From: Oxalobacter sp.
GTDB lineage: Bacteria; Pseudomonadota; Gammaproteobacteria; Burkholderiales; Burkholderiaceae_D
Length of the DNA stretch: 64,000 nt
Direction: 5' to 3'
Assembly: GCA_018384065.1 (NCBI GenBank)
Contig: JAHAYL010000040.1
Span: 1-64,000 of the forward strand
Positions 19,890-28,501 of this stretch are shown in pieces. Position 1 is the stretch's first letter. Every line of letters starts with the position of its first letter. The notes beneath the pieces are model-generated. The model saw only the letters and a list, made by a program, of their open reading frames with translations. It was not told the origin of the DNA and searched no databases. The position numbers and the translations under genes were made by a program.

Positions 19890-20576
19890 TCAGAATTTTG
19901 AACGCGCAATCTGCAGTTTCTGGTTCCTGATCAACAGCAGTTCCTCGATTTTGCCAATCAGGGAATCTGCCAAGGATGTTTCAGCAGGTTTGCCGATTTC
20001 ACCCGGCAATGTATTGTAGATGATGGTTTCAATCTCTGTTTCTTCCGTCTTGGCTACATTATCAATGCTGGATGCACTGAAACGGATTTTCTCTGCCAAC
20101 CGGTTCAGGTTCAGCTTAAGCCCATCATCGGTGGAACGCTGCTGGAGAAGCAGGCACATGCTGCGCCATTCAATCCGGCTGTCTGGATTCTGCTTCGCAT
20201 CACTGTTGGCACGGGAAACTGCCGCATTGATGGCCAACAAGCCCCAGATACCGATGGCAACCGTCACAATATTACCTGCCCAGACCCATTGGACAGGCAG
20301 AACCGTAACGCCGGCAATCAGGATGCCAAAAGACCAAACACTCATCAGGACAATCAGCATGAATGAAGGTCCAATGGCAGCGATGCCACCAGCATTACCC
20401 CGGCTGCCGAACAGAACCGGTGTAATGAAAATCAACGATGTCGATACCGCCAGCAGGACGACACTGGCGTAGATTGCTGTATTCCATATATCGGTTGGAA
20501 TGACCAGCCATGGAATCAGGACAGATGCCGCAAAAGCGACAGCTGCGGCAATAAACATAGGGATACGGTTACGCAT
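19890..20576 (-). CDS. Small integral membrane protein with soluble C-terminal tail
   Basis: A 228-residue protein starting behind GAGGAAC. Four hydrophobic segments fall in residues of about 5-115, followed by a roughly 110-residue cytoplasmic tail. I do not recognise the family. It lies 53 nt upstream of the zinc-ribbon gene and is probably cotranscribed with it. In B. subtilis the zinc-ribbon protein YdjG is encoded beside a membrane protein YdjH and an SPFH protein YdjI, and this gene occupies the YdjH-like position. That assignment is by context only. Confidence 0.7.
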   Translation of the reverse strand: MRNRIPMFIAAAVAFAASVLIPWLVIPTDIWNTAIYASVVLLAVSTSLIFITPVLFGSRGNAGGIAAIGPSFMLIVLMSVWSFGILIAGVTVLPVQWVWAGNIVTVAIGIWGLLAINAAVSRANSDAKQNPDSRIEWRSMCLLLQQRSTDDGLKLNLNRLAEKIRFSASSIDNVAKTEETEIETIIYNTLPGEIGKPAETSLADSLIGKIEELLLIRNQKLQIARSKF

Positions 20577-21206
20577 TTTTTGTTCCTCAAGGATGTCGAG
20601 TTAATCAGAAACTTGAAAGATAAAAAAGTTTCAAACGGTATCTGTTGAGGGTGGTACCCTCTGGTTTAAATACGTTTCAAGAATATTTGTCACAGTTCTG
20701 CCTGCATATTCTTTAATCAAATCACCCACATTATATAGACCATTCACCTGTTATTTTTCCTAAACCCTCCACAGTCTATCATAACGGAATCCAATGTTAC
20801 TCAAAGGAACTTCGGCTTCCAGGGATGATGTCTTTTCCACATAGTCCCCGTTAGCACTCAAAGATATATTATCCCGTATGGAAAGCAATTCCTGATACAG
20901 TCTTTTACATTTTATTTGCCACCTGACAACAGTCTTGTAGAGAAGGGGCGAGTACGGGCAGTGTAACCCTGCAGACTGGGGCTGAATCCCTTCATCTGGA
21001 AGCCCATTTCCAGCTTGGCCTACTGACAGACAAAGGGATATCCTGATGCCCTCACCTGCCACTGGTGCCTGGCATGCAATTCTGAAGATTTCCCCCGACC
21101 AATCCAGTCAGGACCAGTCAAAAAGTTATAGAATGGATACATGGACTATATAGGGCTTATCAAACAGCCCCTTATAAACGTTGAAATCAGCCATTCAGGA
21201 GAAGTT
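20577..21206. other. 630-nt region without a convincing gene
   Basis: Upstream of the membrane-protein gene this AT-rich stretch has a short hairpin (GAGGGT-GGT-ACCCTC, about 20649-20663). The only ORF of size (20760-21062, minus, 100 residues) has no recognisable domain, no good ribosome-binding site and an odd composition, so I do not call it. The right end should hold the promoter of the secreted protein at 21207, but I could not fix hexamers with confidence. Confidence 0.4.
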
Positions 21207-21728
21207 ATGAGAAAACTGATGCTCGCCTTATCCTCTTTTATCATCACCGCCTCATCTGTTGCATATGCTGCGGACTGTGAGGGTCTGAAATCAGACGAAA
21301 TAAGGAAAGACTGTGAGATCTTTGGCAGGCAGAAGGCAATAGAAATTGACCAATGCAGGGATGAAGGCAATGTTGCCGCCTATACTTACGATTTCAAAAC
21401 CGCTGAAACCTACAGTCCCCAAGATACCTATAAGGCTGTTTCACAGCTTAACCTGAGCATCCAGGACGGTAGGGTAAAAGAACTGATCAACGAGGTTTAC
21501 TTTGGCAAGTACAACAAGACCTACCCTTTGCCGGGAAGGCTGTATTACATCGTCCAGGATTCATGCCTGAACAAGATTGGGCTGCAGAACTCGAACAACT
21601 ACGAAAACATCGTCAAGAAGTACGAAGCATCACAGGCGAAAAAAGCTGAAGCTGCCAGCACCGCATCAAAAACAGTGAAAACAACTGATGCAGGCAAGAA
21701 TCCCCATAACTGGGAACCGCTGAAGTAA
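21207..21728 (+). CDS. Secreted hypothetical protein
   Basis: The ATG at 21207 lies behind AGGAGAAG, so the track start at 21141 is rejected. The product has 173 residues. A signal peptide (MRKLMLALSSFIITASSVAYA) should be cut at AYA-AD. Mature Cys residues (ADCEG, KDCE, DQCRD and a later DSCLN) suggest two disulfides. The C-terminus is an Ala/Lys/Thr-rich tail ending HNWEPLK. No family is recognised. It stands alone between the membrane module and a tRNA gene on the opposite strand to its protein-coding neighbours. Confidence 0.75.
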   Translation: MRKLMLALSSFIITASSVAYAADCEGLKSDEIRKDCEIFGRQKAIEIDQCRDEGNVAAYTYDFKTAETYSPQDTYKAVSQLNLSIQDGRVKELINEVYFGKYNKTYPLPGRLYYIVQDSCLNKIGLQNSNNYENIVKKYEASQAKKAEAASTASKTVKTTDAGKNPHNWEPLK

Positions 21729-21822
21729 CCGTGTCTGTCAAAGCCTTGTTGACAGGAAAACTTCCTGACGCCCTGCCCTGGTCAGCACAATGGTTTTATT
21801 CTCATAAAGGGCGGGCTAGGCG

Positions 21823-21828
21823 TATAAT
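21823..21828 (+). promoter_or_regulatory. Candidate -10 box for tRNA-Val(CAC)
   Basis: A perfect TATAAT lies about 90 nt before the tRNA, preceded by a GC-rich stretch (GGGCGGGCTAGG). The -35 is weak (near TTCTCA). The hairpin CTGTCAA-loop-TTGACAG at about 21734-21755 probably ends the preceding gene's transcript, but it has no T-run. Confidence 0.4.
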
Positions 21829-21919
21829 TGCAAACGGTACATATCAGTCCTTGCATGGACAGGGTCAATAAATGATATGGCAATCCTTGAAAGTCCCTGT
21901 CTGCCTCAAAGACAGTCAT

Positions 21920-21995
21920 GCTGGCATAGCTCAGTTGGCAGAGCGTCGCCATCACACGGCGAAGGTCGCAAGTTCGATCCTTGCTGCCAGCACCA
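21920..21995 (+). tRNA. tRNA-Val(CAC)
   Basis: A 76-nt cloverleaf with the CCA encoded. The acceptor GCTGGCA pairs with TGCCAGC, the D arm is GCTC...GAGC, the anticodon stem TCGCC/GGCGA encloses loop ATCACAC, and the T arm GCAAG-TTCGATC-CTTGC is intact. The anticodon CAC reads GUG valine codons. A second valine tRNA (UAC) lies at 50597. Confidence 0.95.
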
Positions 21996-22114
21996 TCCCC
22001 TTCATCATCGATACCGTTGACGACGGTTCAATAACCCTGCATTAAAGGGAGCTTCTTATAAGAAGCCAAGATTATTAAAGAAGGATTTTTCCTAAAAACC
22101 GAGCTTTTGACCGC

Positions 22115-22151
22115 AGAAAAAATTTTGGCGTGCCTTTTCAGGAGGCACGCC
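22115..22151 (-). terminator. Intrinsic terminator of the SPFH gene
   Basis: On the minus strand GGCGTGCC pairs with GGCACGCC (8 bp, 9-nt loop), followed by AAAATTTTTT. It lies 21 nt past the SPFH stop codon. Confidence 0.85.
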
Positions 22152-22171
22152 ATAGGCAGGAACGGTTCTTA

Positions 22172-23275
22172 TCAACCTAAAATCTGTTTCTTCTGGGCAG
22201 CAAACTCTTCTTCTGTCAGGATGCCCTGCGCCTTCAGTTCTGCCAGTTCCTTGAGCATCTGGATCTTGTCCTGATAGCTCGCAGCGGCAGGAGCAGCCTG
22301 CTGGGGAGCCTGCTGTTGTGGCGGCATCTGCTGCTGAGGCATCTGTCCCATCTGCTGTTGCGGCGGCATCTGCTGCCCCATCTGCTGCTGATTACCCATG
22401 TTCATCTGACCAGCCATGTTGCCCATCATGTTGCCCATCGGTATGCCCATGCCCATACCCATGCCCATGCCCATGCCGGCCCCCATCATGCCACCTGCAC
22501 TGCCTTCGTTGCCAGCAGCGGTCTGCATGACATCGAACGAACGTTCCTGCTGGTAATTGAATCCGATGATGTCCATTTCTGTCTTCTTGGCAAGCGCTTC
22601 CTGCAGTTTCTTGTATCCAGGATTGTCCTCTGGGACATTAATGGAGATGATGTTGAAGTTGGACAGTGCAACACCATATTCATCCATATTCGGCAACAGG
22701 GAAGTCTTCAGCATCTCGGAAAGATCTTCCAGCCGTGTCGAAACGGTCAGGATGGATTCACCCTGTTTGACAATCGCATTGGCGATTTCCGTCTTGATAC
22801 GGGTCATGAAGATACCCTTGAAGTAATTGGCGATGGTCTCCGTGTCAAATGCCGGCAATGTACCAACCAATTTCATCAAGAATTTCTTGGCATCTGAAAT
22901 CCGGATACCATACTGACCGAATGCGCGGACAGGCACCAGAATCTTGTACTGAGGATCCTGAAGCTGGATCGGGTCAGGGGTACCCCAGCGGATATCCATG
23001 TTGGTCTGTTTGTTCACATACCAGACTTCTGCTGAGAATGGGGACTGCCCACCAAATGGCAACCCAATCAGGGTTGTCAGCAGCGGGATGTTCTTGGTGC
23101 TCAATGTATGACGCCCAGCCAGGAACGGTCCTTCATAGACCCCGCCCTTGACCAGATAGGCTTCCTGTGTTTCATTGACAATGAGCTGTGTCCAAGTGGA
23201 CAGTTCTTCAGAAGGGAACTTCCAAGCCATCAGGTTTGGATTGCCATTCCATTTAACCAGATCGATGATTGCCAT
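22172..23275 (-). CDS. SPFH/Band-7 domain protein with C-terminal SHOCT motif, YdjI-like
   Basis: A 367-residue protein. Residues of about 20-235 form an SPFH domain of the YdjI type (older label: virion core protein). There is no transmembrane anchor, so membrane association would need partners. A low-complexity linker of about 255-330 contains a (Gly-Met)n run and Gln/Pro/Met repeats. The end (about 335-367, LKELAELKAQGILTEEEF) is a SHOCT oligomerisation motif. SPFH proteins form oligomeric scaffolds at membranes. In B. subtilis YdjI acts with the zinc-ribbon protein YdjG and with YdjH in membrane-stress handling with PspA. A similar zinc-ribbon protein is encoded 2.3 kb downstream, but no pspA is visible. 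Confidence 0.85.
   Translation of the reverse strand: MAIIDLVKWNGNPNLMAWKFPSEELSTWTQLIVNETQEAYLVKGGVYEGPFLAGRHTLSTKNIPLLTTLIGLPFGGQSPFSAEVWYVNKQTNMDIRWGTPDPIQLQDPQYKILVPVRAFGQYGIRISDAKKFLMKLVGTLPAFDTETIANYFKGIFMTRIKTEIANAIVKQGESILTVSTRLEDLSEMLKTSLLPNMDEYGVALSNFNIISINVPEDNPGYKKLQEALAKKTEMDIIGFNYQQERSFDVMQTAAGNEGSAGGMMGAGMGMGMGMGMGIPMGNMMGNMAGQMNMGNQQQMGQQMPPQQQMGQMPQQQMPPQQQAPQQAAPAAASYQDKIQMLKELAELKAQGILTEEEFAAQKKQILG
22443..22478. repeat. Hexanucleotide tandem repeat (ATGCCC)n inside the SPFH gene
   Basis: Six near-perfect units of ATGCCC (one ATACCC, the last ATGCCG) encode an alternating Gly-Met run on the minus strand. Because the unit is 6 bp, copy-number change would alter linker length without a frameshift. 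Confidence 0.8.
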
Positions 23276-23394
23276 TTTTCCTTATTCCTTTGAGAAAAAA
23301 TTACACGGATTCCAATTCAATAACTGTACGGAAAAGATTATGTCTTTTCAATAGTTCAACCGAATTATTACTTTTTATTACGTTTTTTCCTTTA

Positions 23395-23430
23395 GAAAAA
23401 AACCCCTGTCATCGCTGAACAGAGGTTTTT
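23395..23430 (-). terminator. Intrinsic terminator of gltA, possibly bidirectional
   Basis: On the minus strand AAACCTCTGT pairs with ACAGGGGTTT around TCAGCGATG, followed by a T-run (GGGGTTTTTTTC). The plus strand also ends in TTTTT, but nothing is transcribed toward it on that strand. Confidence 0.8.
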
Positions 23431-23455
23431 GAACATCATAGCTTCCCGCCGCCTT

Positions 23456-24757
23456 TCACTTGACACTGCGGTCCGGCACACTACGGCGTGGTGCACCGGT
23501 ATAAAGCTGGCGCGGACGCCCGATACGCATATCAGGGTCAGAACACATCTCTTTCCACTGGGAAATCCAACCTACGCTCCTTGCCAGTGCAAAGATGCCT
23601 GTAAAGAAAGATGATGGGATACCCAATGCAGACTGGACAATCCCGGAATAGAAATCGACATTCGGATACAGGCGGCGCTTGACGAAATAATCGTCTTCCA
23701 GGGCGACCCTTTCAATTTCAAGGGCAATCTTGAACAGCGGGTCATCCTTCAGTCCCAGCTCTTCAAGGACCTCATGGCAGGTTTCGCGCATCAGGGTCGC
23801 CCGGGGATCATAATTCTTGTAAACGCGGTGACCAAAACCCATCAGGCGGTTGCCAGCCGTCCCATCCTTCACCGATTTGACATAAGGTGCGACATTTTCA
23901 ACTGAACCAATCCGCTTGATCATCGCCAATGATGCCTCATTCGCACCACCATGTGCCGGTCCCCACAAAGCTGCAATCCCTGCTGCAATGCAGGCGAACG
24001 GATTTGCACCTGAAGAACCTGCCAGACGGACGGTCGATGTCGAGGCGTTCTGTTCATGGTCTGCATGCAGGATAAAGATACGGTCCAATGCCCGGACCAG
24101 GACATCATTGACCTTGTAATCCTCCATCGGCGTGGAGAACATCATCCGCATGAAGTTCGCTGTGTAGTACAGGTCCTTGCGTGGATAGACGAACGGCTGT
24201 CCCACCGTATATTTATAAGACATAGCGACCAATGTCGGAATCTTCGCCAACAGACGGATTGCCACCTGGTTGCGGTCTTCTGGATTGTTCAGGTCAACCT
24301 GTTCGTGATAGAAAGAGGACAATGCGCCGACAATCGCCACAAGCAGGGACATCGGATGTGAATCCCTACGGAACCCCCTGAAGAAGAAGTGCATCTGCTC
24401 GTGGACCATCGAATATTCAGCGATATCCTTGGTGAAACGGTCATATTCTTCCTGGGTCGGCAGTTCCCCATGCAGCAACAGGTAACTGGTTTCCATGAAA
24501 TTGCATTTCATCGCCAGTTCCTCAATCGGATAGCCACAGTAAAGCAGCTCGCCCTTGTCCCCATCGATATAAGACAGGGCTGAACGGCAGGATGCAGTCG
24601 CCATAAAGCCAGGATCGTAAGAAAGCTTGCCAGTACTCTGGAAAAGGGAACGCATATCAATGCTGTCAGGTCCCATTGTGCCTTTATAGACAGGCAGCTC
24701 GACGGGAGGGGTGCCGTCTTCGAATGTCAATGTTGCTTTCATTACCGAATCGCTCAT
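23456..24757 (-). CDS. gltA: Citrate synthase
   Basis: Condenses oxaloacetate and acetyl-CoA at entry to the TCA cycle. The start [15 protein letters not shown] at 24757 gives 433 residues, matching the hexameric Gram-negative type; the track's 525-residue version is over-extended. Motifs are [19 protein letters not shown], the first catalytic His in [13 protein letters not shown], the second in GPAHGGANE, and [15 protein letters not shown] perfect TATAAT lies about 64 nt upstream. The Shine-Dalgarno is weak (GATGGAT). It is monocistronic, with its own terminator, and not linked to sdh genes as in some relatives. Confidence 0.96.
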   Translation of the reverse strand: MSDSVMKATLTFEDGTPPVELPVYKGTMGPDSIDMRSLFQSTGKLSYDPGFMATASCRSALSYIDGDKGELLYCGYPIEELAMKCNFMETSYLLLHGELPTQEEYDRFTKDIAEYSMVHEQMHFFFRGFRRDSHPMSLLVAIVGALSSFYHEQVDLNNPEDRNQVAIRLLAKIPTLVAMSYKYTVGQPFVYPRKDLYYTANFMRMMFSTPMEDYKVNDVLVRALDRIFILHADHEQNASTSTVRLAGSSGANPFACIAAGIAALWGPAHGGANEASLAMIKRIGSVENVAPYVKSVKDGTAGNRLMGFGHRVYKNYDPRATLMRETCHEVLEELGLKDDPLFKIALEIERVALEDDYFVKRRLYPNVDFYSGIVQSALGIPSSFFTGIFALARSVGWISQWKEMCSDPDMRIGRPRQLYTGAPRRSVPDRSVK

Positions 24758-24820
24758 TTCAATATCCATCAAGTCAACCACACAGGATTCCAAGGGAAAC
24801 CCTGCCCATATAAACATAAG

Positions 24821-24826
24821 ATTATA
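24821..24826 (-). promoter_or_regulatory. gltA: Candidate -10 box of gltA
   Basis: TATAAT on the minus strand in the context CGCTATAATCTT, 64 nt before the start codon. No good -35 at 16-18 bp (GATAAA-like), so activator dependence is possible. Confidence 0.45.
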
Positions 24827-24908
24827 GCGTAAACAGTGACTTTTTATCGCCTTTTGCATCAAAAAAGGCTGCTGGATATTTTTCAGTCGGATAAGGGATA
24901 TTGATGCA

Positions 24909-25694
24909 TTACAGGACACCAAAATGGTGAAGGGCTTTTGCGATGCCATCTTCATCCACAGAAGCTGTGACATAATCCGCCTGGTCTTTGACCGCCTGCT
25001 CCGCAGACCCCATCGCCACACCGATGCCAGCAAATTTCAGCATCCCGATGTCATTATGGCCATCGCCAAACGCCATCGTCTCCTCAGGCATGATGTTCTC
25101 GTATTCAAGGACAGCCTTGATACCGGCATCCTTGCCTCCTCCTTCCGGTATTGCATCGAAACAGATTGGCAGGAAGCGGGTCATCTGGATATGCCGGAGT
25201 TCATTGATAATGAGATTTTCCTTACCCTCAGGCATGAATGTGACAAACTGAAGCACCTCGTCTTCCGGAAAAGCATCCAGGTCAGAAGGTTCCGGCAACG
25301 GATGGTTGATGATGCTGTAGAGATCCCTGACACGTTCGTCGATGATATTGAGGCTTCCCCCCTTCTCATGGACAAACAGGCATGGGAAACGGTATTCCCG
25401 GATCAACGCCTTCAGCCTGCGGATATCGCTTGCATCAATCGTCTGTTTCCGGATGACGCCTGATGGTCCATAACAGTACTGGCCATTCAGGGTCAGGTAA
25501 GCATCAAACCTGAAGTACTGGTCCATGAACGGCATCATGTTCGGCGAACGTCCTGTGGCAATATAAAGACGGATGCCCTTCTCCCTTAAAGCCTGAAGTG
25601 CCTGCCGTGTTGAATCTGGCATCGAATGCGTCTTGAAACTGATCAATGTGCCGTCAATATCAAAAAATACCGCCTTGATTTTTCCTGATGCCAT
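24909..25694 (-). CDS. Cof-type HAD-superfamily phosphatase
   Basis: A 261-residue hydrolase of the HAD IIB (Cof/YbhA) class, which dephosphorylates sugar phosphates, cofactors or similar metabolites. Motif I is FFDIDGTL (nucleophile and acid/base Asp at about residues 11 and 13). Motif II is IATGRS, and motif IV is [12 protein letters not shown]. The alpha/beta cap lies between about residues 85 and 190. The ending [18 protein letters not shown] is typical. The substrate cannot be predicted. It lies between gltA and a secreted SNase-fold gene on the same strand, with spacings too large to imply one operon. Confidence 0.88.
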   Translation of the reverse strand: MASGKIKAVFFDIDGTLISFKTHSMPDSTRQALQALREKGIRLYIATGRSPNMMPFMDQYFRFDAYLTLNGQYCYGPSGVIRKQTIDASDIRRLKALIREYRFPCLFVHEKGGSLNIIDERVRDLYSIINHPLPEPSDLDAFPEDEVLQFVTFMPEGKENLIINELRHIQMTRFLPICFDAIPEGGGKDAGIKAVLEYENIMPEETMAFGDGHNDIGMLKFAGIGVAMGSAEQAVKDQADYVTASVDEDGIAKALHHFGVL

Positions 25695-25826
25695 TCTTGA
25701 GACTTTCCTTCAACTGTTTTTCAACTGTTCTTCCGCGATGGATGACCAAACCACATGCCACAGCGATACCATTAAAGATACTGGTGCCGGAACACCATCA
25801 ATCATGGGAACCCAGCAACGAGGATA

Positions 25827-26507
25827 TCAAGATGCAGGCTGTGTGGCTTTGGATACAGGTTTTGGCACAAATGCCGGTGCAGGAGACGTTGTCTGGACCT
25901 GCGGTGTTTCAGGCTGCACCGTATCAACCGTTTTTTCTGCCTGGACCTGACGGGCTGCCGCCCTTCTCATAGGTCTCCTGACCGGTTTCTTTTTCTTGCG
26001 GACAACCGTTTTTTTCTTCACAGCCTGCGTTGTCTTCCAATTCCATGGCGGAACGGGGTTGGCGCTTGCCCATAAACCATATTCGGCATCCCTTGCCTGC
26101 GTTTCCATGGATTGCCATCTGACACAGATATCTTCTTTGCAGGCTGCATTATGGACCCATGCCAGCCCTGCTCCAGTCAGATAAGCCTGGACACTGTACT
26201 GGTCATGGACATAGACGATGGCAACATCGACATTGCCATCTGCATAGATACGCTGGACATCAACGGAACGTCCCATCACAAGATTGCTGGTGGCTTCTTT
26301 TGCCGCCGCCCCATAAGGTTGGTTCAGTTTCGGTGCCTCCACCCCATAAAGCCGGACATAATAGAGCCCTCCTTCATAATTGACCTTCATGGTATCGCCT
26401 GAAACCACTTCTTCAACGACACCTGACCATTCGGCAAAAGCCATAGGCATCTGCAAAGCCAGAAAACAGGCTAAAAGGAACGCTCTCACGCAAAGTCTCC
26501 CATTCAA
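25827..26507 (-). CDS. Secreted SNase-fold (thermonuclease-like) protein, active site degenerate
   Basis: A 226-residue protein with a signal peptide (FLLACFLALQMPMAFA) followed by a staphylococcal-nuclease OB-fold at about residues 26-140 (VVSGDTMKVNYEGGLYYVRLYGVEAPK). Measured against the canonical nuclease, the Arg in VRLYGV is kept. The DTPE segment holding the catalytic Glu reads EAPK, and the region of the second catalytic Arg reads NVDVAIVYV. Nuclease activity therefore looks lost. Three Cys-containing insertions (AACKEDIC) may form a disulfide. The tail from about 155 is very basic (KKKTVVRKKKKPVRRP), then Pro/Thr/Gln-rich. The start has only a weak ribosome-binding site. Confidence 0.8.
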   Translation of the reverse strand: MNGRLCVRAFLLACFLALQMPMAFAEWSGVVEEVVSGDTMKVNYEGGLYYVRLYGVEAPKLNQPYGAAAKEATSNLVMGRSVDVQRIYADGNVDVAIVYVHDQYSVQAYLTGAGLAWVHNAACKEDICVRWQSMETQARDAEYGLWASANPVPPWNWKTTQAVKKKTVVRKKKKPVRRPMRRAAARQVQAEKTVDTVQPETPQVQTTSPAPAFVPKPVSKATQPAS

Positions 26508-26678
26508 TCAAATCCCGGACCAGACAACGATAGTATGACGGCATCTTCAAACAGTGTACAGAGGGAAAGCCCAGCGGTTACAATTATTTATGACATATCG
26601 TTTTTCTGTTAGGAAAAAACAGCATCATTTCCTTGGAAAAATGTTTTTCTGCTTCTATCAGGGATTCTAGGAAAGCTT

Positions 26679-28418
26679 ATGCAGCTGCACGATTCAGGCC
26701 TGGTGGGGAATTCCCGGACCAGTGCCATCATTGACAGCAACGGACGGATTGTCTGGTGGTGTTTCCCAGTGTTTGACAGCCATCCTTTATGCCATGCCAT
26801 GGCTTCGCCCTGCTGCTGCACTAAAAAAACCGATGATGCCGGTTTCATTGATGTGCTGTTCGGGAAAGTCCGCAGCAAAGACCAGTACTACATCCGGAAC
26901 ACACCTGTCTTGGTCACACGCTTTGCTGATAATGCCCATAATGTCATTGAGACGGTGGACTTCTCCCCCTGCTATATCCAGTATGGCCGCCTGTTCACGC
27001 CACCAGTCATTGTCCGCATCATCCGGCGGATTGCCGGCAGACCACGTATCGCCATCCGCATCCGCCCATGCTTACCAGCTGACGGGCCATCGCAGAAAAC
27101 CATCGGGGCGAACCATGTCACATTCAAGGGCGGTGAACAGGACTTCAGGGTCACGACCGATGCATCCATAACCGCCCTGCTGGAAGAACAGGCCTTTTAT
27201 CTCGAAGACAGCATCACCTTGGTCATGGGCATGGACCAAGCCCTGGAGACAGCGCCGAAAACCTTTGGCCAGTCAGCTTATGAAGCCACCATCGCCTACT
27301 GGCATGGCTGGATCCATAACATCTCGATTCCCCTTGAATGGCAGGATGAAGTTATCCGTGCCGCCATCACCCTGCGCCTGAACACGTTTTATGATACGGG
27401 CGCAATTGTTGCCGGTCATGGTTCCCTGGATGAAAGCTGCCAACAGCCATCAGGAAACATCGCTTCCCTGAGCTGGGTACGTGATGCCTGTTCTGTGACA
27501 GGTGCATTGAACCGTCTTGGCGCAACAGGCACGATGGAACGGTATCTAAGGTACCTGCTCAATGTCATCGCTGATTCAAACGGGCTGCCTTTCCAGGCAG
27601 TTTATGATATCCATCACCGGACGGTTGTCTCTAAGAATGATTCAGGCATCTGGGAAATCCCTGAACACCATGACAGTTACGGTGCCGCCGTCCTGGCATG
27701 CACCCAGGCTTTCTTTGATGGACGGCTTTACCACCCTGCTGACAGGGTGGTTTTTGAACAGCTTGAACGGTTGGGTGAAACCGCTTTTGAAAAATTCCGC
27801 CAGCCCGACCTAGATATCTGGGGATACGGGGAAACCGCCATCCATACCTATTCCAGCATGATGTGCTGGGCAGCCTGTGACCGCCTTTCACGCATAGCCG
27901 CGAAACTTGACCTTCCAACACAGGCAAAAGAATGGGCGGAACGCGCCGGCATCATCCATGGACGGATCATTGAAAATGCCTGGAACCAAGAACTCAAGAC
28001 ATTCACTGCCACCTGGGAAGGCGATGCCGTGGATGCCTCCCTGCTGCGGATGATTGACCTGCATTTCCTGCCTGCCGACGATGAACGTGTCATCAAGACC
28101 GTTAACAGGATTACGGAAAAACTCCTGCAGGGCGATTTCCTGCTGTGCAGTGAGAAAGCCGTTGAAGCTCATCAGGAAAACCTGCCCTTCATCAGCACTT
28201 TCTGGTGGATATTGGCAATCAATGCCCTAGGCAGGAAAGAACAGGCACGGGATGCTTTTGAACGGATCCTCTCATACCAGAATTATCTAGGGATGTTTTC
28301 TTCCTGTGTTTCCTGCGAAGACCGCTCTTTGTCCGGCGTCTTCCCATCGACATCAGCGATGGTCGGTGTCATTCAATGTGCTGTTGCATTGTCCAAGCCT
28401 TGGGACAACCTGTACTGA
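26679..28418 (+). CDS. GH15-family (glucoamylase/trehalase-like) protein, divergent
   Basis: A 579-residue cytoplasmic protein starting behind AGGAAAG. The N-terminal beta-sandwich carries GLVGNSRTSAIIDSNGRIVW and WWCFPVFDS, the usual GH15 opening. The (alpha/alpha)6 barrel follows with SWVRDA near residue 265. The usual GIWE segment, which bears a catalytic Glu in bacterial GH15 enzymes, reads DIWGYGE here (about 378-384). The preceding IGNAA-type segment is also altered (HHDSYGAAVLA). The closing FPSTSAMVGVIQCA region is ordinary. It may be an inactive or retuned glucosidase. The gene is monocistronic and divergent from the SNase-fold gene, and no trehalose or glycogen genes adjoin it. Confidence 0.85.
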   Translation: MQLHDSGLVGNSRTSAIIDSNGRIVWWCFPVFDSHPLCHAMASPCCCTKKTDDAGFIDVLFGKVRSKDQYYIRNTPVLVTRFADNAHNVIETVDFSPCYIQYGRLFTPPVIVRIIRRIAGRPRIAIRIRPCLPADGPSQKTIGANHVTFKGGEQDFRVTTDASITALLEEQAFYLEDSITLVMGMDQALETAPKTFGQSAYEATIAYWHGWIHNISIPLEWQDEVIRAAITLRLNTFYDTGAIVAGHGSLDESCQQPSGNIASLSWVRDACSVTGALNRLGATGTMERYLRYLLNVIADSNGLPFQAVYDIHHRTVVSKNDSGIWEIPEHHDSYGAAVLACTQAFFDGRLYHPADRVVFEQLERLGETAFEKFRQPDLDIWGYGETAIHTYSSMMCWAACDRLSRIAAKLDLPTQAKEWAERAGIIHGRIIENAWNQELKTFTATWEGDAVDASLLRMIDLHFLPADDERVIKTVNRITEKLLQGDFLLCSEKAVEAHQENLPFISTFWWILAINALGRKEQARDAFERILSYQNYLGMFSSCVSCEDRSLSGVFPSTSAMVGVIQCAVALSKPWDNLY

Positions 28419-28501
28419 CTGTCTTGACAGGCTTTTGGCTATACAGCTAAATGGGTTAAACTTGATGGCAGACAACCCTTTTCTGGAATCCTTTCATTGA
28501 C

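Noticed and set aside
20760-21062. 100-residue minus-strand ORF
   Set aside because: No domain, no ribosome-binding site and lone position in an AT-rich intergenic stretch. It may be spurious or a remnant.
22316-22480. CRISPR-like or minisatellite array
   Set aside because: The repeats are short, have no spacers and are in-frame low-complexity coding sequence of the SPFH protein.
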